NCBI RefSeq assembly: GCF_004402695.1
Contig: NZ_SOFL01000034.1
Location: forward strand, 1-64,000
DNA from: Cryobacterium adonitolivorans
GTDB lineage: Bacteria; Actinomycetota; Actinomycetes; Actinomycetales; Microbacteriaceae
Length of the DNA stretch: 64,000 bases
Direction of reading: 5' to 3'
In this document: piece by piece, positions 1-9,104 of the stretch
Layout: every line of letters starts with the position of its first letter
How positions within the stretch are numbered: position 1 is the stretch's first letter
The notes under the pieces: model-generated
Told to the model about the DNA's origin: nothing
Seen by the model: only the letters and a program-made list of their open reading frames with translations
The model's database searches: none
Translations under genes and position numbers: made by a program

Positions 1-2
1 CC

Positions 3-143
3 CAGAACAAGTTCTCGCGATCCTTCAACACCACTCTCGACGCCATCAACAACACCTCACTCATACGGTGTTGCTACGACCCCTTGAAGCCGCCCATGGG
101 ATACGAGACGCAGGAGATCTTTCGTTCGCGCGGCGCGTGGTAG
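3..143 (+). other. Left-edge open frame, no supported gene
   Basis: One frame is open from the window edge to a stop at about 143, but I recognise nothing in its 46 codons and it crosses a repeated recombinase-site-like motif. It may be the 3' end of a truncated gene or chance. Apart from the motif cluster and an IS256 scrap, positions 1-674 hold nothing I can assign. Confidence 0.15.
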
Positions 144-195
144 GTAACTTGTCTCGCATCTGCACCTGTCTCGCATCCGTAGCGTTACGAGACAC
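96..195. repeat. Cluster of TGTCTCGYATCC/GGTTACGAGACA motifs (res-like site)
   Basis: Four copies of one 12-bp motif lie within 100 bp: GGATACGAGACG (99-110), TGTCTCGCATC (150-160) and TGTCTCGCATCC (167-178) in the other orientation, and GTTACGAGACAC (184-195). The same motif recurs three times near the right end (62.3, 62.9, 63.8 kb). Several imperfect 12-bp repeats in mixed orientation resemble the subsites of a serine-resolvase res site. An operator for a shared regulator is the alternative. Confidence 0.5.
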
Positions 196-538
196 TTCCT
201 AGGGCCAGCTGTGCGGCTTGTACCGGGTCTGCGCTTTGCATCCGTATCTGCTCGTAGGGCTGGCGATCCTGGTCCCACCTTCGTCCGTCCGCGATCCACC
301 ATCAGCCACACGCCAACGAGGGCGTGGAACATGAAGAGCAAAATCACAGCGCTCAATGCGGTCGCCTCAGACCCGGAGAGGACAACAGCGGATGGTCCAG
401 GCCCCACGTCGCAAGAAATCTGGGTCGGGAACAACGTCGTGCTGATCTGCAAGGTTGTTCCGATGCCCCCGTGTGCGCCCGCGTCGATGAGCGAATACCA
501 GCACGCCGAACGCAGCTCCTCCCCGACGGGGAGGAACC

Positions 539-625
539 AAGCTGCGCGCCGGCTCGTTCTTCCCGGCGCTGCTCGAGCGGCACCGCCGGGCCGACCAGGC
601 GCTGTTCGCGGTCGTGATGGAGGCC
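539..625 (+). pseudogene. IS256-family transposase scrap (internal fragment)
   Basis: About 29 codons read KLRAGSFFPALLERHRRADQ and onward, matching the IS256-family stretch that in intact enzymes reads like LREGSYFPxWLLERRKRAE. No start or stop is present and the rest of the enzyme is missing here. A C-terminal IS256 fragment lies at 5.9-6.5 kb on the other strand; the two could be halves of one broken element, but that is inference. Confidence 0.6.
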
Positions 626-674
626 TGCGCCCCATTCAGAACTTTCAGAGATGTCCTGAGATAAAACAGTCGAG

Positions 675-1319
675 CTATCGACGGACCTGTCTCAGGGCAT
701 CGCCTTTGGCCTCAAGTTTCACAAGCTTCAATCGGCTGAGAGCCCAAACGACTGCGGCGGTGATGACAGTCAGCACTGCAATAGCCAGCACGTAGGCGAA
801 CACTGAACCGTATCCGGTCGCGGGATTGAAGAAGGGATAAGGAACCCACCCATCGGTGGCTCCCCGGATGAGCACGACGACTACCCACACCATCGGGTAG
901 ATGAGCGAGACCCAGAGGCGCTTCCAGGCCAGCGGCGGGCGGTCGGCGAAGAGGATCCAGTCGAGCACGGCGTAGATGGGGAGGATGATGTGAAGGACAT
1001 TGTTTGCCCACTCGAGGGCGACGCCGCCTTCTTGGCCAGCGAGAAGTGCGTTGTAAATAACTCCGACGAGAATCATGTATGCCGTTGCACAGCCGCGGGC
1101 GAGGAGGAGCAAACTTGTTTGTTTCTTTCCACGCAGTACGACGATTCCCGTGATTGCGATCACTATGAGCCAAATGATGTTGCTTTGCATGGTGAAGAAC
1201 CCGAAGAAGTTGAATGGGTTGATGGTCGCCCTGGTGGCGGTGTCAGCGAAGGTCGCGATGATGGCCACGACCCCAAGCGTGACGGCCGCGAGGCGGGTTA
1301 CTGCGATGAGCTTGGTCAT
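675..1319 (-). CDS. Pr6Pr-type integral membrane protein
   Basis: The 214-aa protein has six to seven hydrophobic segments with short loops and resembles the Pr6Pr / FAR-17a-like family: an N-terminal segment, then NPFNFFGFFTMQSNI, then several aromatic-rich helices. The family is common in Actinobacteria and has no firmly known function. I start at the ATG at 1317-1319 because a GAGGG ribosome site lies just upstream; a start 11 codons earlier is possible. The C-terminus is basic and cytosolic-looking. It stands alone, followed by the IS256 scrap. Confidence 0.7.
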   Translation of the reverse strand: MTKLIAVTRLAAVTLGVVAIIATFADTATRATINPFNFFGFFTMQSNIIWLIVIAITGIVVLRGKKQTSLLLLARGCATAYMILVGVIYNALLAGQEGGVALEWANNVLHIILPIYAVLDWILFADRPPLAWKRLWVSLIYPMVWVVVVLIRGATDGWVPYPFFNPATGYGSVFAYVLAIAVLTVITAAVVWALSRLKLVKLEAKGDALRQVRR

Positions 1320-1417
1320 GATGCCCTCAGTTCCCTGGAAAATTCGCGACAAGGGATCCCCCCACAGCGTGTGCTAAAGCTAGCGCATGCACAGAGTGGA
1401 TGCGCCATTCCATCCGT

Positions 1418-2644
1418 TCAGTTAGTGGTGGCGAATTTACGCTCCAGCCAATCGGCGAGCGGCACAACATCGCTGGTCAGGATTCCGAAGTGATCGCCGA
1501 GACTGGCCGGGACCGCTGGTGTAACTTTGTCGTACTCGACCCACTCGACCGTGATGGTTCGGTTTCTTCGCTTGAGCTGCTTCCATAGTCTTTTGGTCGC
1601 AGCCGCTGACACTCGACGATCGTTGACAGCCTGGGATATCCGGATGGGTACCTGAATTTCTAGATCTGGGTGCATCCGTCTCAGTGCGGCTGTCAGCCTT
1701 GGTTTGCGGGAGAGAACGCGGAAGTACTTGCGCCCAGGTAACGCAGCCCAGGAATCGGGCTCACTCAACTCGACTCGGGTTTGCACGTCAATTGTGTCTT
1801 TGAAGAGCTGAAGCCCGAGCGGCGTGAAGACTTTTTGTTCCAGCTCAGTAGCCAGGCCAGGGTCACTGGCAAGAGCACCGGCGATGGCGAGCGGTAAGAA
1901 CGCCAGGTCGGGCGCGGCTGGCAACAGAGACAAAAAGAGAAGGCGCTCTTGTGCAGACGCTGGCGCGATCGCGGCGACTCCGAGAAGTGTGAGCTCCGCG
2001 GTCCAGGTTGGGGCGAGATGCGCGGCGAATAGCGCAGCCTGCCCGCCTTGCGAGTGACCGACGATCACGAAACGTAGAGAGATTGTTTCTTGTCCAGGCG
2101 CGCTGTCCCGGTTGTGAAGGGCGCGAGCTGCTCGGACGATGTCCAAAACTCCGCGCGCTTCCGAGGTCCCGAAGAGGTAAGGGTGCGGGCCGCGAGTGCC
2201 CAGCCCCTCATAGTCGGTCATCACGACAACCCAGCCCCGGTTGAGGAACTCGTTCAACAGCCCATGAGGAGCCGCATTGATCTTGCGGTGAATAGTCATA
2301 GGCGGGTCGGTCGGGTCACCAATGTCAGCCAGCTCTTCCGAGTCCAGCGAAGGAGCACCGCGATCTGCGACACCGACGGTCCCGTGCGACCAACTCACGA
2401 CCGGCCAACCACCCGCTGGCGGGTCTCCCCGGGGGATTGCAATGATTCCCGAAACACCAATCGGCGCCCCATCAGACACGCGCGTGGACTGATAGATCAC
2501 AAGCTCGCACCCAGCGGCGGACTCCAACGCGGCCGGTCCCGACATCGTGCGCACACGGATGACGTCACCATGCTCGCCTACCAAGTCGGTGCCGCCCACT
2601 TGATAGAACGGATCCACAGGCTCCGTGTCAGACAGGAGGCCCAT
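1418..2644 (-). CDS. Secretory-lipase-family alpha/beta hydrolase
   Basis: A serine hydrolase of the LIP (secretory lipase) type. The nucleophile elbow GHSQGG is clear, preceded by a long N-terminal part with SWSHGT and VVMTDYEGLGTRG, both usual in this family. The catalytic acid is likely the Asp of VNDRRV and the histidine that of LGDHFG near the C-terminus. Family members cleave short-chain esters or lipids and are often exported, but no clear signal peptide is seen here. The ATG at 2642-2644 is used; a TTG at 2708-2710 would add 22 residues and neither has a strong ribosome site. Confidence 0.75.
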   Translation of the reverse strand: MGLLSDTEPVDPFYQVGGTDLVGEHGDVIRVRTMSGPAALESAAGCELVIYQSTRVSDGAPIGVSGIIAIPRGDPPAGGWPVVSWSHGTVGVADRGAPSLDSEELADIGDPTDPPMTIHRKINAAPHGLLNEFLNRGWVVVMTDYEGLGTRGPHPYLFGTSEARGVLDIVRAARALHNRDSAPGQETISLRFVIVGHSQGGQAALFAAHLAPTWTAELTLLGVAAIAPASAQERLLFLSLLPAAPDLAFLPLAIAGALASDPGLATELEQKVFTPLGLQLFKDTIDVQTRVELSEPDSWAALPGRKYFRVLSRKPRLTAALRRMHPDLEIQVPIRISQAVNDRRVSAAATKRLWKQLKRRNRTITVEWVEYDKVTPAVPASLGDHFGILTSDVVPLADWLERKFATTN

Positions 2645-2944
2645 TAGAGTCGAAAGCAGACGTCGATAACGAGCCGGCCGCGTGCAAGCGAAAAAGAACT
2701 CATCTGGCAACTATGGCTGGCGACCACCAAGAGCGTCAATACGGCCAACAGCAGTCCCACTGGCTACAGAACCCCGAACTGCGCCGTAGCGTCACCGCAG
2801 GCCTGAACAAAAGCGAAGCCCGAAACACCCCTCGCTCGGGCTGAGCTGCCGTGGGGATTTTGGACAGCGGAATTGATGGTTTCTTGTACGCCGCCAAGGC
2901 CGACGGGTGATAGAGGATGTTCATGTGGAAATGGTGCCAACGAG

Positions 2945-3499
2945 TCAGTGCGTAAGGAGGATCTTCGCGCCGACGATGATTAAGCTCAATCCGGCGAGCA
3001 CGACACCAGACCAGAGAACACCGAGCGTTGACTTGCGGGCTGTCATTCTCTCCACCAGGATCCCTAAAAACGCCAACCGAACCACAATGATCAATGCCGC
3101 GATCAGCTGGGCCCAAAGCGGTGGGACGATCGTCATTGCACCGAGGAACATCATTAGTGCCGGAACGCTTCCCGAGCTTGCAATCGGCAATGAGTCACGA
3201 ACCTCGTCCCTGACGTGCAACTGCGTCTCCACGTCGGTACGACCAAGATGTTGACCGATTGCCTGGGCGAGGATGTGGGCCAAGAAAGTTGTGATCGTTG
3301 TTCCGGCGACCACGATGAGAGCGGTCCAATTGAGGATGTCCGCCGAGTCGACACCCGCAACGGCGGTAAGTACAAGAATGTTGCCGTAGACGTAAGCGGA
3401 TGTGCGGCTCCGGGCCCGGTCCAGGGTGACGCCCGGGCCGACACGGCGGCGGATTCGGTCACGGAAGCGGTCGTTTCGGGATTGAGACTCGGAAGACAT
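2945..3499 (-). CDS. Multi-helix membrane protein of unknown function
   Basis: A 184-aa protein with a basic N-terminus and four hydrophobic segments: YVYGNILVLTAVAG, ALIVVAGTTITTFLAHILA, PALMMFLGAMTIVPPLWAQ and a C-terminal GVVLAGLSLIIVGAKILL. I recognise no catalytic motif or named family with certainty. The ATG at 3497-3499 is the first start that avoids an implausible upstream extension. It lies divergently beside the broken TauE gene. The 2711-2944 gap before it shows no gene. Confidence 0.6.
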   Translation of the reverse strand: MSSESQSRNDRFRDRIRRRVGPGVTLDRARSRTSAYVYGNILVLTAVAGVDSADILNWTALIVVAGTTITTFLAHILAQAIGQHLGRTDVETQLHVRDEVRDSLPIASSGSVPALMMFLGAMTIVPPLWAQLIAALIIVVRLAFLGILVERMTARKSTLGVLWSGVVLAGLSLIIVGAKILLTH

Positions 3500-3693
3500 G
3501 GCCCGAGCGTAGCGACAGACACCGCCAAGCGCTGGATCGAGTGACCTCAATCGACCTAGCAAGCGTTCCTGCCGGCCGAGCTTTCTGCGCATCTGGGACC
3601 GAGACCTGTCAGACTGCATCTCATAAATGGAGCAGTACCCGGCCGGCGACAGACCGACCTCCGAGCGCTCCCACGGCTGATACTTTCGGTTCT

Positions 3694-4516
3694 ATGACTG
3701 GTTCCTCGGCCGCCGCTTCGGCACTTCACCCCGCACCGAACCGGACCTGGCCGCTGGCGTTCGCGGCCGGCGCTGCCATCGGCATCTTGGGCGGAATGAT
3801 CGGACTTGGCGGCGCCGAATTCCGACTGCCGCTGCTCATAGGCCTCTTCGGCTTCGCTGCGCTGCAGGCGATCATCATGAACAAGCTCATGAGCCTAGTC
3901 GTCGTAATCACAGCGATTCCCGCTCGACTGAGCGCGGTCCCTTTAGACGACCTGGCCCCATACCTCTACATCGTCCTGAACCTACTTGTCGGAAGCCTGG
4001 TCGGAGCGTGGATCGGTGCGCACTGGGCTACGAAGATCGCCTCGCCCTCTTTACCGGGTTATTGCCGTTCTACTAGTGCTCATCGCGATCCTGTTGTTCG
4101 TGACGCACTTCTTCGCCGTGGAACCGTTGAACATCGCCCCGGTATCGCGCACCATTGCGGGTGTCGTCGCCGGCGTCATCATTGGTGTTGTTGCAGCGCT
4201 CATGGGGGTTGCTGGTGGCGAGCTCCTGATACCGACAATCGTTCTGCTTTTCGGCACTGACATCAAGATTGCAGGAAGCCTCTCCCTCGCCGTCTCGCTC
4301 CCGACGATGCTTGTCGCATTCGCGCGATTCAGTCGAGATGCGAACTTCGCCGTCATCCGGCAGAACGTTCCATTCCTCATCGCCATGACAGTGGGGTCCA
4401 TCGCGGGGACGCTGCTCGGGGGCCTGTTGCTCGGCGTAATTCCGACCCTCGTACTCATCCCCTTACTCGTGCTGCTTTTACTGCTGTCGTCCATCAAGGT
4501 TTGGTCCCACAAGTAG
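3694..4516 (+). pseudogene. TauE/SafE-family sulfite/anion exporter, frameshifted
   Basis: Two overlapping frames together make one TauE/SafE-type permease. The first starts at the ATG at 3694 and gives the N-terminal half, with the glycine-rich GMIGLGGAEFRLPLLIG. The second begins at about 4048 and gives the second half, with MGVAGGELLIPTIVLLFG. They join if one C is removed from the CCC at 4045-4047. As written the gene is disrupted; sequencing error cannot be excluded. A truncated paralogue of the C-terminal half is at 19.5 kb. Confidence 0.8.
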
Positions 4517-4561
4517 CCCCGCGAGAACGATCGTGGTCAAGTTTCAGCAATGACCGAAAAC

Positions 4562-4650
4562 GGTGTAAAAACCCCTGTTCATTTCAGAACCCTTTTCTAG
4601 GTCTTGATTCCGGGCAGTTTCTTGGACAACAGTTCTGACACCTTTGTGGG
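4562..4650 (+). mobile_element. Solitary insertion-sequence end
   Basis: About 90 bp containing GGTGT, ACCCCTGT and CATTTCA blocks, then GGACAaCAGTTcTGA. The same string of blocks occurs in inverted orientation at 59366-59455, with nearly constant spacing and roughly 75% identity. Further along, each copy is followed by an AACGATCGTTT palindrome. This looks like an IS end with several transposase-binding repeats. No transposase is attached to either copy. The rest of 4517-4804 shows no gene. Confidence 0.5.
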
Positions 4651-4804
4651 CGGCGACCTAGCCGCGCGCTGCGGCTCGAAAACGATCGTTTTGAAGCAGG
4701 TCGGGATGCTGATCAGATTCCCGCAGGATTCCGCCGAGTCGATGTGCTCGAAACTCGTTGCCGACATAAGACAGCGTCGGGGTAAGGGCGGGCCGGCCCG
4801 GGAG

Positions 4805-5158
4805 CTATTGGCTTGATGTTGATGTTGATGCTGCCGCTGCGGTGGCTATCCATAGGACTGTCGTGATCACGGAGATACCGAGCGTGACGTACCCCGGAAT
4901 GAGCCCTGTGAGTGAGGCGTCGCGTCCGATGCCGCCGAGGCGGGTTGCGGTTCGGAATCCAACGTGGCCGAAGATCACGGCGAGCACTGCGGGCAGGAAG
5001 GCCAAAAACATCATGAACAGCCCGAGGATCGGGATCGGTATCCAGATCCCAGTAACGATGGCGACTATGCCGAGAACAAGTGAGGTTATGGCCATGCCGT
5101 TGGTGGGCGGCCTGACGACCTGCTGATAGATGATCTGCTGCTGCGGGTAAGAGGACAT
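4805..5158 (-). CDS. Small membrane protein, DUF4190-like
   Basis: A 117-aa protein. A short polar tail rich in Gln and Tyr (MSSYPQQQIIYQQ) precedes two hydrophobic hairpins, MAITSLVLGIVAIVTGIW and LFMMFLAFLPAVLAVIFGHV, then a third segment, LGISVITTVLWIATAAAAS. The MAITSLVLGI start and the VIFGHVG motif match the actinobacterial DUF4190 pattern, whose function is unknown. The ATG at 5156-5158 is the natural start. Confidence 0.7.
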   Translation of the reverse strand: MSSYPQQQIIYQQVVRPPTNGMAITSLVLGIVAIVTGIWIPIPILGLFMMFLAFLPAVLAVIFGHVGFRTATRLGGIGRDASLTGLIPGYVTLGISVITTVLWIATAAAASTSTSSQ

Positions 5159-5383
5159 CTGCGGTCACTCATTTCTTTTGTAGGGGAGTGCGCTCGGACG
5201 CGTCCGTCGTCATTGGTCTCGGTTCACAGCCAACGTGTTGCCATTTTCTGGGCATCAAAGCCGTTCTCCCGCACCGCGTTCCACGATTGGCAATACCGCG
5301 TCCTTGAGGCATACGTGCCTGTTCCTGCTCTTGACCGCGTCGACTACGCCAGCACCATAGAGAGATCAACAAGTTCTCCAGCG

Positions 5384-5452
5384 GGCTCGCGTGGCAGAGT
5401 CCGCCTTGTCGTCGGCGAAACGTTGAACGTCAACGGCGGTATGGTCACCCCA
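5384..5452 (+). pseudogene. C-terminal scrap of a short-chain dehydrogenase
   Basis: About 20 codons read VVGETLNVNGGMVT, the standard end of an SDR enzyme where the last strand contacts the cofactor. Upstream codons do not form an SDR core and no start is present, so this is a remnant. It occupies the 5159-5490 gap, which otherwise shows nothing. Confidence 0.45.
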
Positions 5453-5490
5453 ATCCCATCCATGGTGTGTCCAGAGAAGAGAGTAAGCAC

Positions 5491-5904
5491 ATGAGTCAAA
5501 AAGTGAATATCGCGGCCCAGCAGAAGTTTGGTGACGCCGTAAACAGTGGAGAACTTGACCTTCTCGACGACCTCGTGGCCGAAGACGCAGTCGACAACGC
5601 CCCTGCCCCTGGCCAAGGCCCTGGCCCGGCAGGTTACAAAGCGTTCTATGGCAAGATGATTGCCGCTTTCCCCGACCTGCACATCGAAGTCGAGCGCCTC
5701 GTCGCAAACGATACTGACGTCGCGTTCGCCTACACCCTCACCGGCACCCACCAAGGCCCTCTCATGAGCCACTCCGCTAGCGGGAAAACGATGTCTGTTC
5801 GTGGCGTGCAAATCAGCCGGTTCGAGAACGGGAAACTCGTCGAGCGGTGGGGCAGCAGCGACGAACAGGGCATGCTCGAACAACTCGGGGTCACGTCCCG
5901 CTGA
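5491..5904 (+). CDS. SnoaL-like / NTF2-fold protein
   Basis: A 137-aa protein of the SnoaL-like (ester cyclase) NTF2 superfamily. It has the expected helical start (NIAAQQKFGDAVNSGELDLL), the PGPAGYKAFYGKMIAAFPDL segment and a final strand pair ending in FENGKLVERWGSSD. Members are small alpha+beta barrels acting as cyclases, hydratases or binding proteins; the substrate here is unknown. The ATG at 5491 has an AGAAGAGAG ribosome site, so the open frame's earlier GTG at 5467 is not used. Confidence 0.75.
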   Translation: MSQKVNIAAQQKFGDAVNSGELDLLDDLVAEDAVDNAPAPGQGPGPAGYKAFYGKMIAAFPDLHIEVERLVANDTDVAFAYTLTGTHQGPLMSHSASGKTMSVRGVQISRFENGKLVERWGSSDEQGMLEQLGVTSR

Positions 5905-5946
5905 GTGGTGGAGTTTCTCAACACCGTGCGGGTCAGTTCTTCTAGC

Positions 5947-6480
5947 TTAGGCGGCGGCGAGTTCTGGGAGGATCACCGCCTCGTCGATGACCTCAATGGG
6001 GTTGTTCATGGTGGCCAGCTCGAGCATGGGTGCTTCGGAGAAGTAGCGTCTTTCGCCGGCTTCCCACTCGTCGTGCTGCTCGATCAGCACCGACCCCGCC
6101 AGGCGCAGCAGGGCTGCGGCGTTGGGGAAGACGCCGACGACGTCGGTGCGGCGTTTGATCTCCTTGTTCACCCTTTCGAGCGGGTTTGTGGACCAGATCT
6201 GGCGCCAGTGTCGCCTGGGGAACGCGGCGAAGGCGAGTAGGTCGGGTTGCGCGTCGACGAGCATCGCGGCGACCTTCGGGTTTGAGCTGGCGAGCATGGT
6301 GGTCACCTCGCGGAACTGCTTCTCGATGTGCTCCCGGTCGGGCTGGGCGAAGAGGGTGCGGATGATGGAGGCGACCATGTCCTGGGATCCTTTCGGGATC
6401 ACGGCGAGGACGTTGCGCATGAAATGCACCCGGCAGCGCTGCCAGCCGGCACCCTGAAACACGGTCCCGATGGCCGGTCT
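5947..6480 (-). pseudogene. IS256-family transposase, C-terminal fragment
   Basis: The frame begins abruptly in GWQRCRVHFMRNVLAVIPK and runs to the natural end. It includes WSTNPLERVNKEIKRRTDVVGVFPN, which carries the last acidic catalytic residue of IS256-type DDE transposases. The N-terminal half with the first two catalytic aspartates is missing, so the element is dead. Sequence upstream (6481-6705) does not continue the transposase. Confidence 0.85.
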
Positions 6481-6705
6481 CCAACCAAAGTGCTCCGTTC
6501 CAAGGAGCTCCCCTTTATCCGTTATGAAGTTGGGAAGCCGCGCCGATCGCTGTGCATGCAGGGCTTGCAGACTAGCGGTTCGGCTGACGAACGCCCAGTA
6601 GCTCTTGACAAAAAGGCTGTTCGCGCAAAGGATCGGCGGCAGAATACCCGTTCATTTTTTCGCTCCGAGTATGTTTTCGAAACTACCTCCTAGTAAGGGA
6701 TTTTG

Positions 6706-7476
6706 ATGAATAAGAAAGCAGCACTGTTGTTTGTGCCAGCGTTGGCTTTGGGCGTGGCCGTATTGACGAGTGGCCCCGCCGTTGCGGCCACAGGCGATGC
6801 GTCCTATCAGGGAACGCTCGATTCGATTAACGGAAGTAATGGCAGCGGTACGATTTCCATCCAGGTTTCCGGTGACCAAGCAACAGTTACCGAGACCGTC
6901 AGCGGACTGGCCGAGACCTTCGATGGTAAGCCGTATCCGCACGTGCAGCACATCCACATCGGAGCGCAGGGAGTATGCCCCACCACGGCAGCTGACACCG
7001 ACGGAGATGGTGTGATCAGCACGACCGAAGGTCAGCCGTCCTACGGAGAGATCGGCACGACGTTGTCCACCAGCGGTGACACGAGTCCGGCGGCCGGAAC
7101 TGATCTGACGGTTGCCGGGATGGGTGCAAGCTTCACTTACAACCGCACCTTCACGTTGGATGCTGCCACTGCGGCTTCACTGGAGGCAGGCACGGCTGTT
7201 GTGGTGGTCCACGGTCTAGACCCGGCCACGTTGTCGCAAGCAGCACAGGACGCGCCAAGCGATTTGGTTCCGAGTCTGCCCCTGGCAGCAACGTCACCGG
7301 CCTTGTGCGGCGCCCTGAGTGCGTCGCAATCGAACATGCCTATCGGTGGCGTGCAGACCGGCGGTGGCAGCACTTCAAACGGTGCCGACATTGGCCTTCT
7401 CGCCCTCGGTGCCGGGGCCCTGACCGCGGCCGGTGGCGCTGTGATCGTTCGTCGACGTCTCGCCGCACGCGGCTGA
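6706..7476 (+). CDS. Secreted CHRD-domain surface protein
   Basis: A 256-aa exported protein. A signal peptide (NKKAALLFVPALALGVAVL, cleavage probably after AVA) is followed by a CHRD-type beta domain with PHVQHIHIG, GEIGTTLSTSGD and VVVVHGLD, then a flexible linker with QTGGG and a C-terminal hydrophobic segment ending in RRRLAARG. This is the layout of an envelope-anchored protein. The next gene is a class F sortase, so it is a likely sortase client, though no standard LPxTG is present. The ATG at 6706 has an AAGGGA ribosome site. Confidence 0.8.
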   Translation: MNKKAALLFVPALALGVAVLTSGPAVAATGDASYQGTLDSINGSNGSGTISIQVSGDQATVTETVSGLAETFDGKPYPHVQHIHIGAQGVCPTTAADTDGDGVISTTEGQPSYGEIGTTLSTSGDTSPAAGTDLTVAGMGASFTYNRTFTLDAATAASLEAGTAVVVVHGLDPATLSQAAQDAPSDLVPSLPLAATSPALCGALSASQSNMPIGGVQTGGGSTSNGADIGLLALGAGALTAAGGAVIVRRRLAARG

Positions 7477-7493
7477 GATCGGTTCGACCCCCG

Positions 7494-8207
7494 GTGACTA
7501 TTCCGGCTGAAAAGCGTCGTCGCGGTAGCCGTCTGGCTACCGCGGCGGCGGTTCTGTTTATCGCCGTCGGCTGCACGGCGATCGGTTTCGCCCTGTGGGG
7601 CAACCCCCCTCCTCCACGACCACCAGCCTCGGCTGCCGTGGCGGCCCCCGCTCAGAAGCCCATCTCCGTTACGCCCTCGCCGGAGCCCATCCCCGTGCCG
7701 CCGACTCCGCAGGTTGCCCCGGTTGTCGGCCCGATCATGACCGCCTCCGAGCCCACCCAGATCAACATCCCCGCAATCGACGTGGACTCTGACCTGATGC
7801 AATTGGGACAGAACCCGGACGGCACGGTGCAGACGCCGTCGTTGGACGAAGCTTCTCCTGCCGGCTGGTACACCGGTTCGCCCACCCCTGGCGCGATCGG
7901 ACCCTCGGTCATCTTGGGTCACGTCGATTCCAGAGTGCAGGGGCGCGCGGTGTTCTACCGACTCGGCGATATGCGTCCCGGCGATGAGATTTTGGTTACT
8001 CGAGCCGATGCAACAGTGGCTGTATTCGTGGTCGATGGAGTGGAAAAATATCCGAAGGACAACTTTCCGCAGTTCACCGTTTACGGCAACACAGACCACG
8101 CGGGACTACGGCTGATCACCTGCGGTGGCGAGTTCAACGAAACCACCCGGACGTACCCAGACAACGTTGTTGTCTACGCCAGCCTGGTGTCCAGCCATGC
8201 GGCCTAG
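7494..8207 (+). CDS. Class F sortase
   Basis: A membrane-tethered transpeptidase of about 237 aa. One N-terminal transmembrane segment (LATAAAVLFIAVGCTAIGF) is followed by a proline-rich linker and the sortase barrel. The catalytic histidine lies in VILGHVDS, the cysteine in LITCGGEF, and the arginine probably in the following NETTRTY before DNVVVYA. Class F enzymes are typical of Actinobacteria and attach or process surface proteins. The GTG at 7494, 17 bases after the CHRD gene, is chosen. It overlaps the downstream lipoprotein gene, so the three form one operon. Confidence 0.8.
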   Translation: MTIPAEKRRRGSRLATAAAVLFIAVGCTAIGFALWGNPPPPRPPASAAVAAPAQKPISVTPSPEPIPVPPTPQVAPVVGPIMTASEPTQINIPAIDVDSDLMQLGQNPDGTVQTPSLDEASPAGWYTGSPTPGAIGPSVILGHVDSRVQGRAVFYRLGDMRPGDEILVTRADATVAVFVVDGVEKYPKDNFPQFTVYGNTDHAGLRLITCGGEFNETTRTYPDNVVVYASLVSSHAA

Positions 8208-8826
8208 CAGAACAAAGAACCAGATCAACAGACGCGACGGGCTGCTTGCGATCGTGGTGGCCTCCACAGCTTTGCTGGCTGGCTGCGCCACGTCCTCCTC
8301 CGGCGCCGAGAACGCAATGGCACCCGGAATGTCCCTGCCAGGCACCTCGGCCTCCCCGATTCCGCAGTCGAGCTCGGCAGGCAGCGCGGCGGCAGGGCCG
8401 TCCGCAGCATCACAGATGATTTGTGGCACCGAAACACGCGACAACATCACGCGTGCGCTGGCCCTCGCCGCCCCGCCGCACTCCGTCGACAGCTGGATCA
8501 ACCGTCAATACACCTGCATTTACCATCTGACTGATGGAGAATTCGTAATCTCGGTGCAGGAATCCTCGGACGCAGCGTCTGCCCGTAGCTACTTCGACAC
8601 GATGAAAGGAAACCTTGCCTCAGTCCAACCCATTGAAGGACTCGCGAATCTCGGATTTCCCGCGTACGAAACCGCAGACGGCGTGGTCGTCTTCCTCAAA
8701 GACAACATGACGCTACAAGTGGACGCCAGAAAACTGACGGATAAAATCGGGCCGCATGGCATAACCCGCACCGCATTCTCCTACGAAATAGCTACGACCA
8801 TCCTCGCCTGCTGGACCGAACACTAG
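8197..8826 (+). CDS. Lipoprotein of unknown function in the sortase operon
   Basis: A 209-aa protein with a lipobox (STALLAGC) after a short basic start, an Ala/Ser-rich linker and a folded domain with ICGTETRDNITRAL, a cysteine in QYTCIYHL and LQVDARKL. Such actinobacterial lipoproteins are usually anchored outside the membrane; the fold is not recognised. The ATG at 8197 overlaps the sortase stop by 11 bases, supporting translational coupling. Confidence 0.7.
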   Translation: MRPSRTKNQINRRDGLLAIVVASTALLAGCATSSSGAENAMAPGMSLPGTSASPIPQSSSAGSAAAGPSAASQMICGTETRDNITRALALAAPPHSVDSWINRQYTCIYHLTDGEFVISVQESSDAASARSYFDTMKGNLASVQPIEGLANLGFPAYETADGVVVFLKDNMTLQVDARKLTDKIGPHGITRTAFSYEIATTILACWTEH

Positions 8827-9059
8827 CCCGGCCGCGTTGCATCAGCCCCACGCGATGCGGCCGCGGCCAAAGGCGCCACCAGGGTGGACAGCGCGCGCTG
8901 TCCAATAGTCATGTGTTTCTTAAACGATGTGTATCAAAAGCCATGGGGGGGCGAGACACGGACGCGGAAGCTCGAATCCCGTGTTGCGCGTGTACACCGC
9001 ACTCGGTTGCAGCCGCGCACAATGAGATCCAGCTGAAGCTGCGGTACCGAAGAAGTGCT

Positions 9060-9078
9060 CCGCCAGACAGGCTGGCGG
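9060..9078. terminator. Strong hairpin, probable terminator
   Basis: CCGCCAG-ACAGG-CTGGCGG is a perfect 7-bp stem with a 5-base loop between the lipoprotein operon (plus strand) and the minus-strand gene ending at 9105. It lacks a clear T-run on either side but is well placed to serve both converging units. The rest of 8827-9104 shows no gene. Confidence 0.5.
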
Positions 9079-9104
9079 GGCACTCGGTCGAGCTAGCTCG
9101 CGGC

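Noticed and set aside
1-674. Several overlapping open frames on both strands in the left edge
   Set aside because: No motif, no ribosome site, and an IS256 scrap and repeat motifs show this is scarred noncoding DNA.
7137-8099. 320-codon minus-strand open frame opposite the sortase gene
   Set aside because: It lies wholly opposite the CHRD and sortase genes, which have clear domains; its composition is Arg/His-rich, typical of an antisense shadow in GC-rich DNA.
8940-8960. Possible further copy of the CATGGG-CGAGACA site at 8.95 kb
   Set aside because: CATGGGGGGGCGAGACACGG matches only part of the motif and lacks the second half; it may be chance.
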